Shown here piece by piece: positions 35,531 through 45,212 of a DNA stretch of 64,000 nucleotides. The DNA is taken from contig NZ_CP167895.1 in the NCBI RefSeq assembly GCF_041504345.1, forward strand, positions 1,364,001 to 1,428,000. The letters are read 5' to 3'. The position numbers were made by a program, and so were the translations under genes. Position 1 is the stretch's first letter. Each line of letters opens with the position of its first letter. The notes under the pieces were generated by a model that saw nothing but the letters and a program-made list of their open reading frames with translations, was not told where the DNA came from and searched no databases. This DNA is from Vibrio sp. BS-M-Sm-2. GTDB lineage: Bacteria; Pseudomonadota; Gammaproteobacteria; Enterobacterales; Vibrionaceae.

Positions 35531-36928
35531 TTACGCTACTTGAGGTTGTTCGTAGGTCACCGTCAGGTTGTTGATCCAGCGTCGGCTTAGGTAACGATGA
35601 GAACAAATTGCCAGTTTCACCACTTCTTCTACCAACATCAAACCATAGATGTATTTGAAATCCCATCCAGCGACAAACGCGCCGTAAACACATACTGGAA
35701 TGCCCACCATCCACATCGCGATGAAATCCATACGCAGGCAGAACGCATTATCGCCACCAGCGCGAATAATGCCATTGATGATCACCATGTTCAGCATGCG
35801 GATCACCACAGCAAAGCACATGATCATCATTGCTGGCGCGGCGAGTGGATACAGTTTCTCGTCTGTTAAGTTCAGCCAACTCAACACGTGCTCTTTGCCT
35901 AGGAAGAGAAGAAGGCCAACAACCGCGCCAAATCCAATCACAGCCTTTATGAATGTTAGACCCATGCTCATAGCATCATCAAATTCATCACGGCCGAGTG
36001 AGTGGCCAAGCAGTACAGAACACGCCACTGAGATACCAAAGAAGATCGAGTAACACAGCGATTCAAATGGTGCGAGCATCGAAAACACCGCAAGCTCAGT
36101 CGTGCCCATGTGACCGAAAATCATTTGATATGCCATGGTACCCATTGCCCACAACACAGCATTCATCGTCAACGGCAAAGCAATGCGACGGTAAGACAAC
36201 CACAATGACGGGCGATGTGGTGAGCTCGGTGTCGTTAATAGCCAATGTTTACGCATACGCATGTAGCTATACATCAAGCCCACTTGAATCAATCGCGCTA
36301 AGGTTGTCGCCAATGCCGCACCTGCGACGCCCATTGCTGGAATGCCGAAAGCACCTTTAATAAGAATGAAGTTAAGCGCAATGTTGAGTGCGATGGTAAC
36401 GCCACCTAATAACAGCGGAGTTACGGTGTCACCTGATGAGCGCATACTTGCTTCTACCACGACAACAATGTGAGTCAGAAGTAGAACAGGGAAGCCATAC
36501 CATAGGTAAGTTGCGCCAAGTTCAATCACGGTTTGATCGCTGGTTTGCAACATCATTAAAAACTGAGAACCAAGAGTGATGATTGCAGTAACAGGCAGCA
36601 GAACTTTTAAGCCAAATATCATCGCAATCGATGATACAGTTCGTGCGCTTTTTCGGTCATTTTTCCCCCAGTATTGAGCGACTAATGTACCGTTTGCTGA
36701 GGCCAACCCTGCCATAATCATAATAGCAACGAAGTGCCATTTTGACGCAATTCCCACAGCTGCAGCTGCTTCCATACCATAATCACTGACCATTAATACG
36801 TCAGCAAGGGCAAGAATAGCCACCAGCGCACTTTGCAAAGCGACAGGTAAGCCAAGTTTAACGATACGAGGCAAGATGCTCTCTGGCTTGTTATTCATAG
36901 ATGAGTTAGGGTTGATGTTAGTTGTCAT
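35531..36928 (-). CDS. MATE family efflux transporter (copy 1)
   Basis: A 465-residue, twelve-helix MATE pump that exports drugs or metabolites against sodium or proton gradients. The two homologous halves start near residues 20 and 255. The C-terminal tail has RRWINNL, shared with the second MATE protein here (53919). GGAGA precedes the ATG. The AraC regulator gene diverges 50 bases away, an arrangement repeated at 53919-56285. Substrate unknown. Confidence 0.9.
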   Translation of the reverse strand: MTTNINPNSSMNNKPESILPRIVKLGLPVALQSALVAILALADVLMVSDYGMEAAAAVGIASKWHFVAIMIMAGLASANGTLVAQYWGKNDRKSARTVSSIAMIFGLKVLLPVTAIITLGSQFLMMLQTSDQTVIELGATYLWYGFPVLLLTHIVVVVEASMRSSGDTVTPLLLGGVTIALNIALNFILIKGAFGIPAMGVAGAALATTLARLIQVGLMYSYMRMRKHWLLTTPSSPHRPSLWLSYRRIALPLTMNAVLWAMGTMAYQMIFGHMGTTELAVFSMLAPFESLCYSIFFGISVACSVLLGHSLGRDEFDDAMSMGLTFIKAVIGFGAVVGLLLFLGKEHVLSWLNLTDEKLYPLAAPAMMIMCFAVVIRMLNMVIINGIIRAGGDNAFCLRMDFIAMWMVGIPVCVYGAFVAGWDFKYIYGLMLVEEVVKLAICSHRYLSRRWINNLTVTYEQPQVA

Positions 36929-36978
36929 AAGCTCTCCGATTTATGGCAGAACTATAGTGATTTGAGTGAAGTAACAAC

Positions 36979-37872
36979 ATGTTTAAAAAACAACAAAACC
37001 TGTGCAAATCCGTCATTGATTCAATGAGACCAAAATCAACTTGGTATGATGATGTTTTTCTCGCTGAACAGTGCAAAGAACGTTTTTTGACCGTTGAAGA
37101 TATTCCAGAGATGAAAAGCTTTGGTGTTTATATGGGCGGTATGGCGAAGCTATATGATGGTTATTGGGTTGAGCGTGAATCCGTTAATGTTCATACGTTG
37201 ATTTTCACTATGGAAGGTGGTGGTATTCTAACAACCGCAACATCGGTACAAGCGATTACGCCTTATACACTCGTGGTTCTTCCTGCTGAAACCCCATTTC
37301 GTTTTGAACTCGATCCTCAATATAATTATTGGAAAATGGCGTGGATGTTGACGCCTGACACTAAGCAGTGGCAGCACATCGCAAGTTTAGGTCAGGGGAT
37401 TGTGCCGTTCGGAGAGTGTGAGCAGATCTGGTCATTAATGAACTTGGTTTACTTTGAGATAGGCGGTAGAGCCAGTTACCGTAAGTTACTCTTGAGTGAA
37501 ATTATTCGAACCTTGACGGGGTTTGAGCCTAAGTCGACCAGCACCACTGCACGTGTTCAAGCGCTTTATAACGAGATTGAAAGCAGTCTGCACCAGCCAT
37601 GGACAGTAGCAGGGATGGCCGAAAGAGTGTTCATTAGTGAAGAGCAACTCAACCGAGTCACCAAGACGCTATTTAACCTGTCACCACGCAGCAAATTGAT
37701 TCAATTACGTATGGATAAAGCCACCAGTCTGCTGAAATATCAAGATTGGTCTGTTTCTATGATTGCTAATCGCTTGGGCTACAAGGATCCTTATAACTTT
37801 TCGCATCGTTTCAAAAAGCATTTCGGCTTGTCACCCAGTCAGTATCGAAAGAGTCATCGACTGCCCGGTTAG
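36979..37872 (+). CDS. AraC family regulator, divergent from MATE 1
   Basis: A 297-residue regulator with an N-terminal cupin-like sensing domain (GGILTTATSVQAITPYTLVVLPAET near 80-105, WKMAW near 117) and a C-terminal double helix-turn-helix (MIANRLGYKDPYNFSHRFKK near 259-278, ending LSPSQYR). It probably controls the divergent pump. It resembles the regulator at 55437, which shares the W-x-x-AW ... PD-x-KQW core. Confidence 0.9.
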   Translation: MFKKQQNLCKSVIDSMRPKSTWYDDVFLAEQCKERFLTVEDIPEMKSFGVYMGGMAKLYDGYWVERESVNVHTLIFTMEGGGILTTATSVQAITPYTLVVLPAETPFRFELDPQYNYWKMAWMLTPDTKQWQHIASLGQGIVPFGECEQIWSLMNLVYFEIGGRASYRKLLLSEIIRTLTGFEPKSTSTTARVQALYNEIESSLHQPWTVAGMAERVFISEEQLNRVTKTLFNLSPRSKLIQLRMDKATSLLKYQDWSVSMIANRLGYKDPYNFSHRFKKHFGLSPSQYRKSHRLPG

Positions 37873-38021
37873 CTTTGCTTGTTTCCTCGATCAATTACGC
37901 AAGATCAAGCTTTGCAGTAATATTACGGTATTGAGCTATCTATCAATTTAGTATTTTTACTCTATTCGGTACTATTGGAAATATCTAAAAAACATCAATG
38001 CATATGCAATGTGAGGAATAA

Positions 38022-38351
38022 ATGCAACAAGCTATCGGTAAGGTGAATGATTTTACTCTTCCATCAAAGCTCACTTTAAATAATAAAGAGTTTCAATCAT
38101 GCACGAAAATTGTTCGAAAACAGGGCTGTGGTTCAATAATAGGAACGCTTTCTGAGCCTCATCGTAAAGTGCTTTTCTATCTTTACCTGAACAGAGGTCA
38201 AGTAGTTAGCAAGCAAATATTGAAGAGCGTAGGCTGGGCTGGTAAAGCTGTGACATCTGCTTCTGTTTTGGTCGCTATTTACGAAATAAGAAGGATTCTT
38301 GACTGTCGTTGTATTCAAACAATTTCCAACGAAGGGTATGTCATGGAGTAA
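38022..38351 (+). CDS. Stand-alone winged-helix DNA-binding protein 1
   Basis: A 109-residue protein consisting mainly of a Trans_reg_C/ToxR-type winged helix (LSEPHRKVLFYLYLNRGQVV ... SKQILKSVGW ... SASVLVAIYEIRRIL ... ISNEGYVME) with no receiver domain and no membrane segment. The NEGYVM ending matches the GYVF/GYRF wing motif of OmpR-type regulators. A paralogue lies 176 bases downstream. Surrounding DNA is AT-rich. Probably a transcription factor; target unknown. Confidence 0.82.
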   Translation: MQQAIGKVNDFTLPSKLTLNNKEFQSCTKIVRKQGCGSIIGTLSEPHRKVLFYLYLNRGQVVSKQILKSVGWAGKAVTSASVLVAIYEIRRILDCRCIQTISNEGYVME

Positions 38352-38527
38352 TAAATAATCTCCTATTGATATCCTATTAATATTTTAATAATAAAAATTT
38401 AATCTCTTTACCGTACGAATTCCATTGATTATCGTCAAATCTAAAACGTCCACATATAAGCGACGTTATATAAATACGAACAAATCTGACATTGTCGCTG
38501 GCTATATAGTAAGGGAATGATATAAAA

Positions 38528-38863
38528 ATGGACTCTTATCCTGTAATAGAAACGAACCATTCTGAAAACAACGTAGTACTTGAATTAAACGGTAAAATTG
38601 TTGAACTCAACACCAAACTTGTTCGCAACGTAGAGAACGGCTACGTACTGGCTACTATGCCTTTGGCATACCGAAAGATCATTCTATTTATGAATCGACA
38701 TAGGGGTGAATTGTTCAGTGTTAGTCAATTAAAGAAGATTGGCTGGGAAAGTGAGAAAGTGACCAACTCATCTGTGATTGTTGCGATATCCGAAATAAGA
38801 TCGTTATTCGGAGATGGATTAATCATTACCATCACTGGTGAAGGTTACGTATTTCAACCTTAA
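38528..38863 (+). CDS. Stand-alone winged-helix DNA-binding protein 2
   Basis: A 111-residue paralogue of the preceding gene: a 45-residue strand-rich start, then MPLAYRKIILFMNRHRGELF, SVSQLKKIGWES, SSVIVAISEIRSLFG and ITGEGYVFQP. It has only the ToxR/OmpR-type DNA-binding domain. The gap between the two genes could hold its own promoter. The first 40 residues of both proteins are alike in length and may replace the usual dimerisation region. Confidence 0.82.
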   Translation: MDSYPVIETNHSENNVVLELNGKIVELNTKLVRNVENGYVLATMPLAYRKIILFMNRHRGELFSVSQLKKIGWESEKVTNSSVIVAISEIRSLFGDGLIITITGEGYVFQP

Positions 38864-38925
38864 CTTTCTAAAATAATAGACGTTATTGTTATTTGTTGTC
38901 GATCTTTCTTACCGTTGGCATAAAA

Positions 38926-38971
38926 CAAAAAGGGCCCTTCGCTTAGACATCAAGTCTTAACTCGGAGCCCT
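38926..38971 (-). terminator. Terminator of the MFS transporter gene
   Basis: On the minus strand AGGGCTCCG ... CGAAGGGCCCT forms a stem (38931-38939 with 38963-38971), with an inner TTAAGAC/GTCTAAG element, followed by TTTTTGTTTTA. Confidence 0.75.
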
Positions 38972-39004
38972 AATGACACGTATTTGGTGTCAGTCTATTT
39001 AGGC

Positions 39005-40156
39005 TTACTCGCCTGCAATCTGTAGGTGAGAGCGCTTTAGGCTAGCAATCAACATGTAGATCGTTGTCGCTAATAGAGACGCAAACAGGTAAGTGAATAA
39101 GCCTGCTTGTGAATCCATGAAGCTGTCTGCCACGATTGGACCCGCAACTGAACCGATGCTGTAGCAAAGCAGCATGATTTGAGTCACTGACACCAAGTAG
39201 CTTGGATCTAAGTTACGACAGCCCAAGTTGATCGCGATTGGGTAAAGCGCAAATGTCGCCATGCCTAGCACGAACAGGCTCATGCCTAGTACGTAGAAGT
39301 CATGATTGATCGTTAGTACGCCAATGCTTGCAACACCGAGTAGGCAGAACAAAGCCATTAACAACACTTGACCTACATGGTGAGACAACCAAGTCACCAT
39401 TGGCTGTACAGCCATGCCACCCATGATCACTAAAGCCATCAAACCACCAATGTCTTCGTGCGCAATGTTACGTTGAGCAAGCTCTACTGGCATCAAACCG
39501 TAAATTGCACCCAGAGTAAGTCCTGAAACGATGCAGCCAATTAAAGCGCTGTGGCTTAACTTGCTGACCTGTTTTAGAGACAAAGATTGAGCATCATGAA
39601 TCTGTGGTGGTGTCGCTTGTCCGTACATCAGCACAATGATCGCACCAAATAGTAGAGTGAACATCGCGATAAAAGGTACGCCGCCAGTAATACCTAGGTA
39701 ACCAATGCCTAGCTGACCAACTGCAGAACCGCCGTACAAAGAACACATGTAAATCGCTAGGCGTTTTGCACGTTGTGATTCGTCACCGCTCATAAGCCAT
39801 GATTCAACAATTACGAAGATGCCTGCTACCGCAACACCAGCGACAAAACGAGCCAATAGCCATACTGCTTGATGTGGGATCAATGGCAACACAAGGATCG
39901 TTGCGATGAATACACTCAGTGCCACTACAAATGCGTCTTTATGACCAATACGAGCAATCGCACGCTCGATCAATAACGTACCCGCTAAAAGGCCTGCATA
40001 AAAGGCACTCGCCAACCAACTCGATAGATTACTGTCTAGGCCATATTCAGACAGCATTAATGGCAAAGAGCTCATTAAGTAGCCTGAAGCGATCGCGTAG
40101 AAAGACAGTGCAATAACTGGAACGGTTATGCGAGTTGTTGGTTGGATGTTGTCCAA
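39005..40156 (-). CDS. MFS transporter, YcaD-like
   Basis: A 383-residue major facilitator with twelve helices. The LASAFYAGLLAGTL and RFVAGVAVAGIFVIVESWL segments resemble the YcaD group. The start is a TTG at 40156, supported by GGAGG eight bases upstream; there is no nearby in-frame ATG. Substrate unknown. It is divergent from nothing: an AraC gene on the same strand lies 262 bp upstream. Confidence 0.85.
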   Translation of the reverse strand: MDNIQPTTRITVPVIALSFYAIASGYLMSSLPLMLSEYGLDSNLSSWLASAFYAGLLAGTLLIERAIARIGHKDAFVVALSVFIATILVLPLIPHQAVWLLARFVAGVAVAGIFVIVESWLMSGDESQRAKRLAIYMCSLYGGSAVGQLGIGYLGITGGVPFIAMFTLLFGAIIVLMYGQATPPQIHDAQSLSLKQVSKLSHSALIGCIVSGLTLGAIYGLMPVELAQRNIAHEDIGGLMALVIMGGMAVQPMVTWLSHHVGQVLLMALFCLLGVASIGVLTINHDFYVLGMSLFVLGMATFALYPIAINLGCRNLDPSYLVSVTQIMLLCYSIGSVAGPIVADSFMDSQAGLFTYLFASLLATTIYMLIASLKRSHLQIAGE

Positions 40157-40418
40157 TGCAGGAGCCTCCGATAGTGAAAGAAACGATGAATTTTCCGCGA
40201 CTATGGGGGAGAAACTAAATTGGGTAAAACGAATAAAAATGGTCGTTAAGATAAAAGAAATTTATCGATCAACTAAACTAAAATACGGTTGCGATATTTG
40301 ATGGTTTGACGAGATTTTATGTGGTTATAAAGCCGTTAAACCCTTGTTCATTGGCTATTTAATTGAGAGGGTCAAAACAAATTTATTTGTATCGTTGAAA
40401 TTAAATTTGAAGTGCAGT

Positions 40419-41450
40419 TTACGATAAGAGCGCTTCTTTACGGTATTGGCGTGGCGAGTTACCACTCCACTTACGAAAGGCATGTCGAAAGTTAGCACTA
40501 TCAGAAAAGCCAACTCGTTCAGATATCTCTTCAATACTCATTTGAGTTGAAGAAAGGTAGTGCCGGGAAAGGTGATAGCGAACATGATCAAGTATCTTCT
40601 GATAGCTTGTATCAGCAGCCTTTAGATGACGGCGCAGTGTTCGAGAAGACATGCCGAGTTCTGAAGAAATGGATTCTATCGAAGGGTAACATCCCGGCCT
40701 TTCAATCAGCATCTGTGAGACTTTCTCTTTGAGGCTGGTGGGTGCACTGACTTTTGCCAACATGTCATCACACGACTTTAAGCACATCTGTAAAGTGATG
40801 GTATTGGCGGTAGGAAGAGACGAATACAAGGTGGTTGCGTCAAACTCCCATTCAAGACGGTCACTATTGAATTCAACCGGGCAACCAAAAACTTCTGTAT
40901 AAAGATCCCCGTATTCAGGTTTTGGATAGGGGAATCGGATCACTTGAGAAGGAAAGGGTTGTTGCAAGACTTCTTCGCACAAACTGTGTATCGCCGCGAA
41001 CCAGTATTCACAACAAAAAGGCAGTAAAGAATCAAGTTCGATCAGTTGCTCTGCCCGAAAGTAGCCAACGTTGTCTTCTACTGACATGGTCTTTCTAAGA
41101 ACTGGGCCAGCAAGTTGCAGATACTTGAACCCAATCAGTAAAGCATCCAACAGCGTTTCGCTACTGAATACCGCATAACCCAAAACACCAAAGTCACTAA
41201 ATCGTGCTTGTTGGCCGACTCTTAACCCTAAACCACCTTCATCTGTGTTCGCTAACGCATTACTGAACACAGCAAGCTTTTGCGCCAAAGTGATGTGTGT
41301 ATCAGGTGTGTTGAGTTGGAGAGCATCGATGTTACTGCCTTCGAGTAACTCTTCGATACAGAGAGCAGGTGATAGGTAACGATGCAGCAACTGAAGATCC
41401 AGAATGCCGAATGCTTGCATATCGGGTTCGTAAACTGCGGTGTATTCCAT
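40419..41450 (-). CDS. AraC family regulator with arabinose-binding-type N-domain
   Basis: A 343-residue regulator of the OruR/ArgR-like subgroup: a long N-terminal ligand domain of about 20-210, then a double helix-turn-helix (SIESISSELGMSSRTLRRHL near 253-272 and IEEISERVGFSDSANFRHAF). It is divergent from the acyl-CoA ligase/GMC pair, so it probably controls it, as such regulators often govern catabolic genes for fatty or aromatic compounds. The ligand is unknown. Confidence 0.88.
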   Translation of the reverse strand: MEYTAVYEPDMQAFGILDLQLLHRYLSPALCIEELLEGSNIDALQLNTPDTHITLAQKLAVFSNALANTDEGGLGLRVGQQARFSDFGVLGYAVFSSETLLDALLIGFKYLQLAGPVLRKTMSVEDNVGYFRAEQLIELDSLLPFCCEYWFAAIHSLCEEVLQQPFPSQVIRFPYPKPEYGDLYTEVFGCPVEFNSDRLEWEFDATTLYSSLPTANTITLQMCLKSCDDMLAKVSAPTSLKEKVSQMLIERPGCYPSIESISSELGMSSRTLRRHLKAADTSYQKILDHVRYHLSRHYLSSTQMSIEEISERVGFSDSANFRHAFRKWSGNSPRQYRKEALLS

Positions 41451-41508
41451 AAGCTGCCTCTTGTTGAATATCGATATTTTAACCGAACTTTTAACATTTA
41501 TGCCTGTT

Positions 41509-41536
41509 GCTTGTTCTCACTTTCGCAAGCTTGTTC
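41509..41536. repeat. Direct repeats GCTTGTTC, 20 bp apart
   Basis: GCTTGTTC at 41509-41516 and 41529-41536. Two helical turns apart on one DNA face, a common layout for AraC regulators. Confidence 0.55.
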
Positions 41537-41680
41537 CAAATTTTGGTTTATGTGTGCAAGGTTTTATTGGGCTTGCGCAGGCTTTGTCCGAATTTCACCG
41601 GTTTTTGTCTTTTTGAAACCTGTTCGAAATGTTGCCAAAATGTTGTAATTTCTTGAGTTGCACATTGGAGCGTCTCAGAC

Positions 41681-41713
41681 ATTTTGCTCAATAACTACTA
41701 TTTTGCTCAATAA
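41681..41713. repeat. Direct repeats of 14 bp, 19 bp apart
   Basis: ATTTTGCTCAATAA occurs exactly at 41681-41694 and 41700-41713. Possible operator for the divergent AraC protein, or a local duplication. Confidence 0.7.
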
Positions 41714-41838
41714 ATACTCTTACCTACATGACACACCAGTGTGCAGGCTCGTGATTACAAGAAAGATACTTATTACAACGATTAGAACGTCTACGGTGAC
41801 CGCCACTAACAGGTCTAAGCCGCATAAGGAGATCATGG

Positions 41839-43443
41839 ATGCACAATCTTGCTGTTAATTTGGAACGTAGTGCTTCGCTTTTTCCAACTAAAGCTGCTCT
41901 GCGTATGGGATCGGATGAAATCAGCTTTTCTCAGTTAGAACAACTTTCTGGAAACGTGGCTGCTAACTTGAAAAGACTTGGGTTGCAGAAGGGAGATAAG
42001 GTCGCGCTGTCGTGTCCCAATGTCACTTATTTTCCCATTGCTTATTACGGTATTCTAAAAGCAGGCTGTGTAGTAGTGCCTTTAAACGTGTTGTTTAAGG
42101 CTCGAGAGATCGCATATCACCTCAATGACTCTGATGCGAAAGCTTATTTATGCTTTGAGGGCAGTGAAGAGCTTCCAATTGGTCGCTATGGTTTACAAGG
42201 TTTTGAGCAGGCAAAGCACTGTGAACACTTTGTCGAGATGCCTATCCCGACAAGCGCAAACACTACTTCAGAAACAAATGAGCAGCATGAATCAATCGCT
42301 GACTGGCTAACACAACCTTTGACTCCTTTTGAATCTGTCGCTTGCTATGGTGATGATACCGCTGTGATCCTTTATACCTCTGGAACAACGGGTCAGCCAA
42401 AGGGCGCTGAGCTTTCTCACACCAACATGCAAACCAATGCGATGTCGTCACAGTACTTAATGAGATTGGAATACAGCGACACGACCATGGCTACGCTTCC
42501 TCTGTTCCACAGCTTTGGCCAAACCGTCATGATGAACGCGAGCGTGTTGACGGGGTCAACCATGGTCTTAATTCTGCGCTTTGAGCCGTCACTGGTGATC
42601 GATCAGATCATTAGCCACAAAGTGAGTGTCTTTGCTGGCGTTCCTACAATGTATATCGCGTTGCTGAAAGCGGGAGAAGAGTCTTCTGATAGTTCAGAAC
42701 AAACAAGCAAACGGTCTGAACAGGTTAAACATAGCCTAAGGCTTGGCGTGTCTGGTGGTGCTTCGATGCCACTTGAGGTGATTCGTCAGTTTGAATCGCG
42801 CTTTGAATTACCGGTATTGGAAGGATACGGCTTATCTGAAACGGCGCCAGTCGCGACTTTCAATCACATTGATGGCGATCGTCTCTCGGGCAGTGTTGGT
42901 CAGCCGCTGTGTGGTCACCTTATCAAGGTTACCGATGTACAAGGCAACTCGGTAGCAATGGGAGAATTGGGCGAAGTCTGCATTAAGAGCCCAAGTGTTA
43001 TGAAAGGCTACTATCAACGATCGGAAGCAACGGCAGAAGCGATTCGAGATGGTTGGTTTTTAACGGGCGATATTGGACGTGTTGATGAGCATGGAAACTT
43101 GTTCATTGTTGATCGTGTTAAAGACATGATCATCCGAGGCGGTTACAACGTTTATCCGCGAGAAATCGAAGAAGTATTGATGTGTCACCCTGATGTGGAA
43201 ATGGTCGCGGTGGTGGGCGAGCACCATGATCAGTTGGGTGAAGAGATTCACGCCCATGTGGTACTACACGAGCATACACAATGTGACAGTAAAGCGTTAA
43301 TGGCATGGTGCCGAGAACAACTGGCCGATTACAAATACCCTCGTAAAGTATTCATTCGTAGCGCGCTACCCATGACGGCAACAGGAAAAATCTTAAAGCG
43401 AGAGCTACATCCTTTAGAAGTTGCGGAGGCAATCAATGGATAA
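41839..43443 (+). CDS. Acyl-CoA ligase (AMP-forming), AlkK/FadD-like
   Basis: A 534-residue ANL-superfamily enzyme that activates a carboxylic acid to its CoA thioester via an acyl-AMP. P-loop YTSGTTGQPKGAELSH is near 173-188, the second motif LEGYGLSETAP is mid-chain, GWFLTGDIGR and VDRVKDMIIRGGYNV follow, and the C-terminal catalytic lysine is in PMTATGKILKREL. AAGGAG lies seven bases before the ATG. The GMC gene overlaps by eight bases. Medium- or long-chain fatty acid is likely given the partner. Confidence 0.9.
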   Translation: MHNLAVNLERSASLFPTKAALRMGSDEISFSQLEQLSGNVAANLKRLGLQKGDKVALSCPNVTYFPIAYYGILKAGCVVVPLNVLFKAREIAYHLNDSDAKAYLCFEGSEELPIGRYGLQGFEQAKHCEHFVEMPIPTSANTTSETNEQHESIADWLTQPLTPFESVACYGDDTAVILYTSGTTGQPKGAELSHTNMQTNAMSSQYLMRLEYSDTTMATLPLFHSFGQTVMMNASVLTGSTMVLILRFEPSLVIDQIISHKVSVFAGVPTMYIALLKAGEESSDSSEQTSKRSEQVKHSLRLGVSGGASMPLEVIRQFESRFELPVLEGYGLSETAPVATFNHIDGDRLSGSVGQPLCGHLIKVTDVQGNSVAMGELGEVCIKSPSVMKGYYQRSEATAEAIRDGWFLTGDIGRVDEHGNLFIVDRVKDMIIRGGYNVYPREIEEVLMCHPDVEMVAVVGEHHDQLGEEIHAHVVLHEHTQCDSKALMAWCREQLADYKYPRKVFIRSALPMTATGKILKRELHPLEVAEAING

Positions 43444-45103
43444 CTATGACTTTATTATTGTAGGCGGCGGCTCAGCTGGGTGCGTGATGGCTTCTCGATT
43501 GTCAGAAGAACCAAATACTACCGTGTGTTTGCTCGAGGCTGGTGGCAAAGACACAAGCCCCTTTATTCATACTCCAGTTGGCGTTGTGGCGATGATGCCA
43601 ACCAAGCTCAATAACTGGGCTTTTGAGACGGTTGAACAGCCGGGCTTAAATGGTCGTAAAGGTTATCAGCCGAGAGGGAAGACACTAGGCGGGTCGAGTT
43701 CTATTAACGCCATGATGTACGCGCGTGGGCATCGCTATGACTATGACACTTGGGAAAGTTTAGGTAATGCAGGATGGGGCTATGAGTCATGCCTGCCTTA
43801 CTTTAAGAAAGCTGAAAACAACGAAGTACACAAAGATGAGTATCATGGTCAAGGTGGTCCTTTAAATGTGGCAAACCTTAGGTCACCAAGCCCAATGTTG
43901 GAACGCTATTTAACTGCCTGTGAGTTGATAGGTGTTCCTCGCAATGAAGACATCAACGGTGCCGCTCAGTTTGGTGCAATGCCGACTCAGGTGACTCAGC
44001 TGAATGGTGAGCGATGCAGCGCGGCTAAGGCTTATCTAACCCCAAATCTATCGCGTCCCAACCTTACTGTGGTGACTAAAGCAACGACTCATAAAGTCTT
44101 GTTTGAAGGTAAGAAAGCGGTCGGGGTTGAATACGGTTCTAATGGTAAACGTTATCAGATCCGATGCAACAAGGAAGTCATTTTGTCTGCAGGTGCTTTT
44201 GGCTCTCCTCAGTTATTGTTGCTATCGGGCGTTGGCGCAAAAGACGAATTAACCGTGAATGGCATTGAACAAGTTCATGAGCTGCCAGGAGTGGGTAAGA
44301 ACCTGCAAGATCATATCGACTTAGTTCACTCATACAAGTGCAGTGAAAAGCGCGAAACTTTTGGTATCTCGCTGCAAATGGCATCTGAAATGACCAAAGC
44401 TTTACCGCTATGGCATAAAGAACGCCGTGGCAAGATGAGCAGCAACTTTGCAGAGGGAATCGGTTTTCTTTGTTCCGATGATCATATCGCTGTGCCGGAT
44501 TTAGAGTTTGTATTTGTGGTCGCAGTAGTCGATGACCATGCGAGAAAAATTCATACCAGTCATGGCTTTACCTCACACGTCACTTTGCTGAGACCTAAAA
44601 GCCATGGCACCGTGACACTGAATAGCGCCGATCCCTACGATCCTCCCAAGATCGATCCTGCATTTTTCAGTCATCCAGAAGACATGGAGATTATGATTAA
44701 AGGGTGGAAGAAGCAGTATCAAATGCTAGAAAGCGAAGCGTTCGATGATATCCGTGGCAATGCTTTTTATCCTGTCGATGCCAATGATGACAAGGCTATT
44801 GAGCAAGATATCCGTAACCGGGCTGATACCCAATATCACCCCGTTGGAACATGTAAAATGGGACATAGCAGTGATTCATTAGCCGTGGTGGATAAAAACC
44901 TTAAAGTCTATGGGTTGAACAACTTAAGAGTCATTGATGCGTCGGTTATGCCGACATTAGTCGGGGCCAATACTAATGCGCCAACCATAATGATTGCTGA
45001 GAAAGTCGCTGATCAGATTAAAGAGCAATATAGCTTGGATAAGAAAGGCAGTACAAATAAGCAAGGCGCGAATGAGAGCGCAGAGCATGAAATGACTGGT
45101 TAG
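43436..45103 (+). CDS. GMC-family FAD alcohol dehydrogenase, AlkJ/BetA-like
   Basis: A 555-residue flavoenzyme. FAD motif VGGGSAGCVMASRLSE near 8-23, GGSSSINAMMYARG (GMC signature 1) near 87-100, GAFGSPQLLLLSG (signature 2) and QYHPVGTCKMG with the active-site histidine near the C-terminus, plus a polar tail of about 30 residues. It probably oxidises an aliphatic alcohol or choline. GCGGAGG before the ATG at 43436. Its pairing with an acyl-CoA ligase echoes AlkJ-AlkK of alkane degradation. Confidence 0.88.
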   Translation: MDNYDFIIVGGGSAGCVMASRLSEEPNTTVCLLEAGGKDTSPFIHTPVGVVAMMPTKLNNWAFETVEQPGLNGRKGYQPRGKTLGGSSSINAMMYARGHRYDYDTWESLGNAGWGYESCLPYFKKAENNEVHKDEYHGQGGPLNVANLRSPSPMLERYLTACELIGVPRNEDINGAAQFGAMPTQVTQLNGERCSAAKAYLTPNLSRPNLTVVTKATTHKVLFEGKKAVGVEYGSNGKRYQIRCNKEVILSAGAFGSPQLLLLSGVGAKDELTVNGIEQVHELPGVGKNLQDHIDLVHSYKCSEKRETFGISLQMASEMTKALPLWHKERRGKMSSNFAEGIGFLCSDDHIAVPDLEFVFVVAVVDDHARKIHTSHGFTSHVTLLRPKSHGTVTLNSADPYDPPKIDPAFFSHPEDMEIMIKGWKKQYQMLESEAFDDIRGNAFYPVDANDDKAIEQDIRNRADTQYHPVGTCKMGHSSDSLAVVDKNLKVYGLNNLRVIDASVMPTLVGANTNAPTIMIAEKVADQIKEQYSLDKKGSTNKQGANESAEHEMTG

Positions 45104-45135
45104 CCGGCAAGATTAGAGAAAACAGACGGATTTAC

Positions 45136-45183
45136 AATAGGTTAGGGAGCCTTATTTATTAAGATTCCTTAACCTATTTTGTT
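45136..45183. terminator. Bidirectional terminator between GMC and trxC genes
   Basis: AATAGGTTAGGG (45136-45147) pairs with CCTTAACCTATT (45167-45178), one wobble pair, followed by T-rich sequence. Confidence 0.8.
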
Positions 45184-45212
45184 TGTTGATTACTCAAAGA
45201 ATTGAAACAAAC

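Larger units (their letters stand above)
41451..41838. other. Divergent regulatory region between AraC and ligase genes
   Basis: This 388-bp region holds the promoters of the divergent genes. It contains two sets of direct repeats that could be AraC-protein operators: GCTTGTTC at 41509 and 41529 (20-bp step) and ATTTTGCTCAATAA at 41681 and 41700 (19-bp step). No coding sequence seen. Confidence 0.5.
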
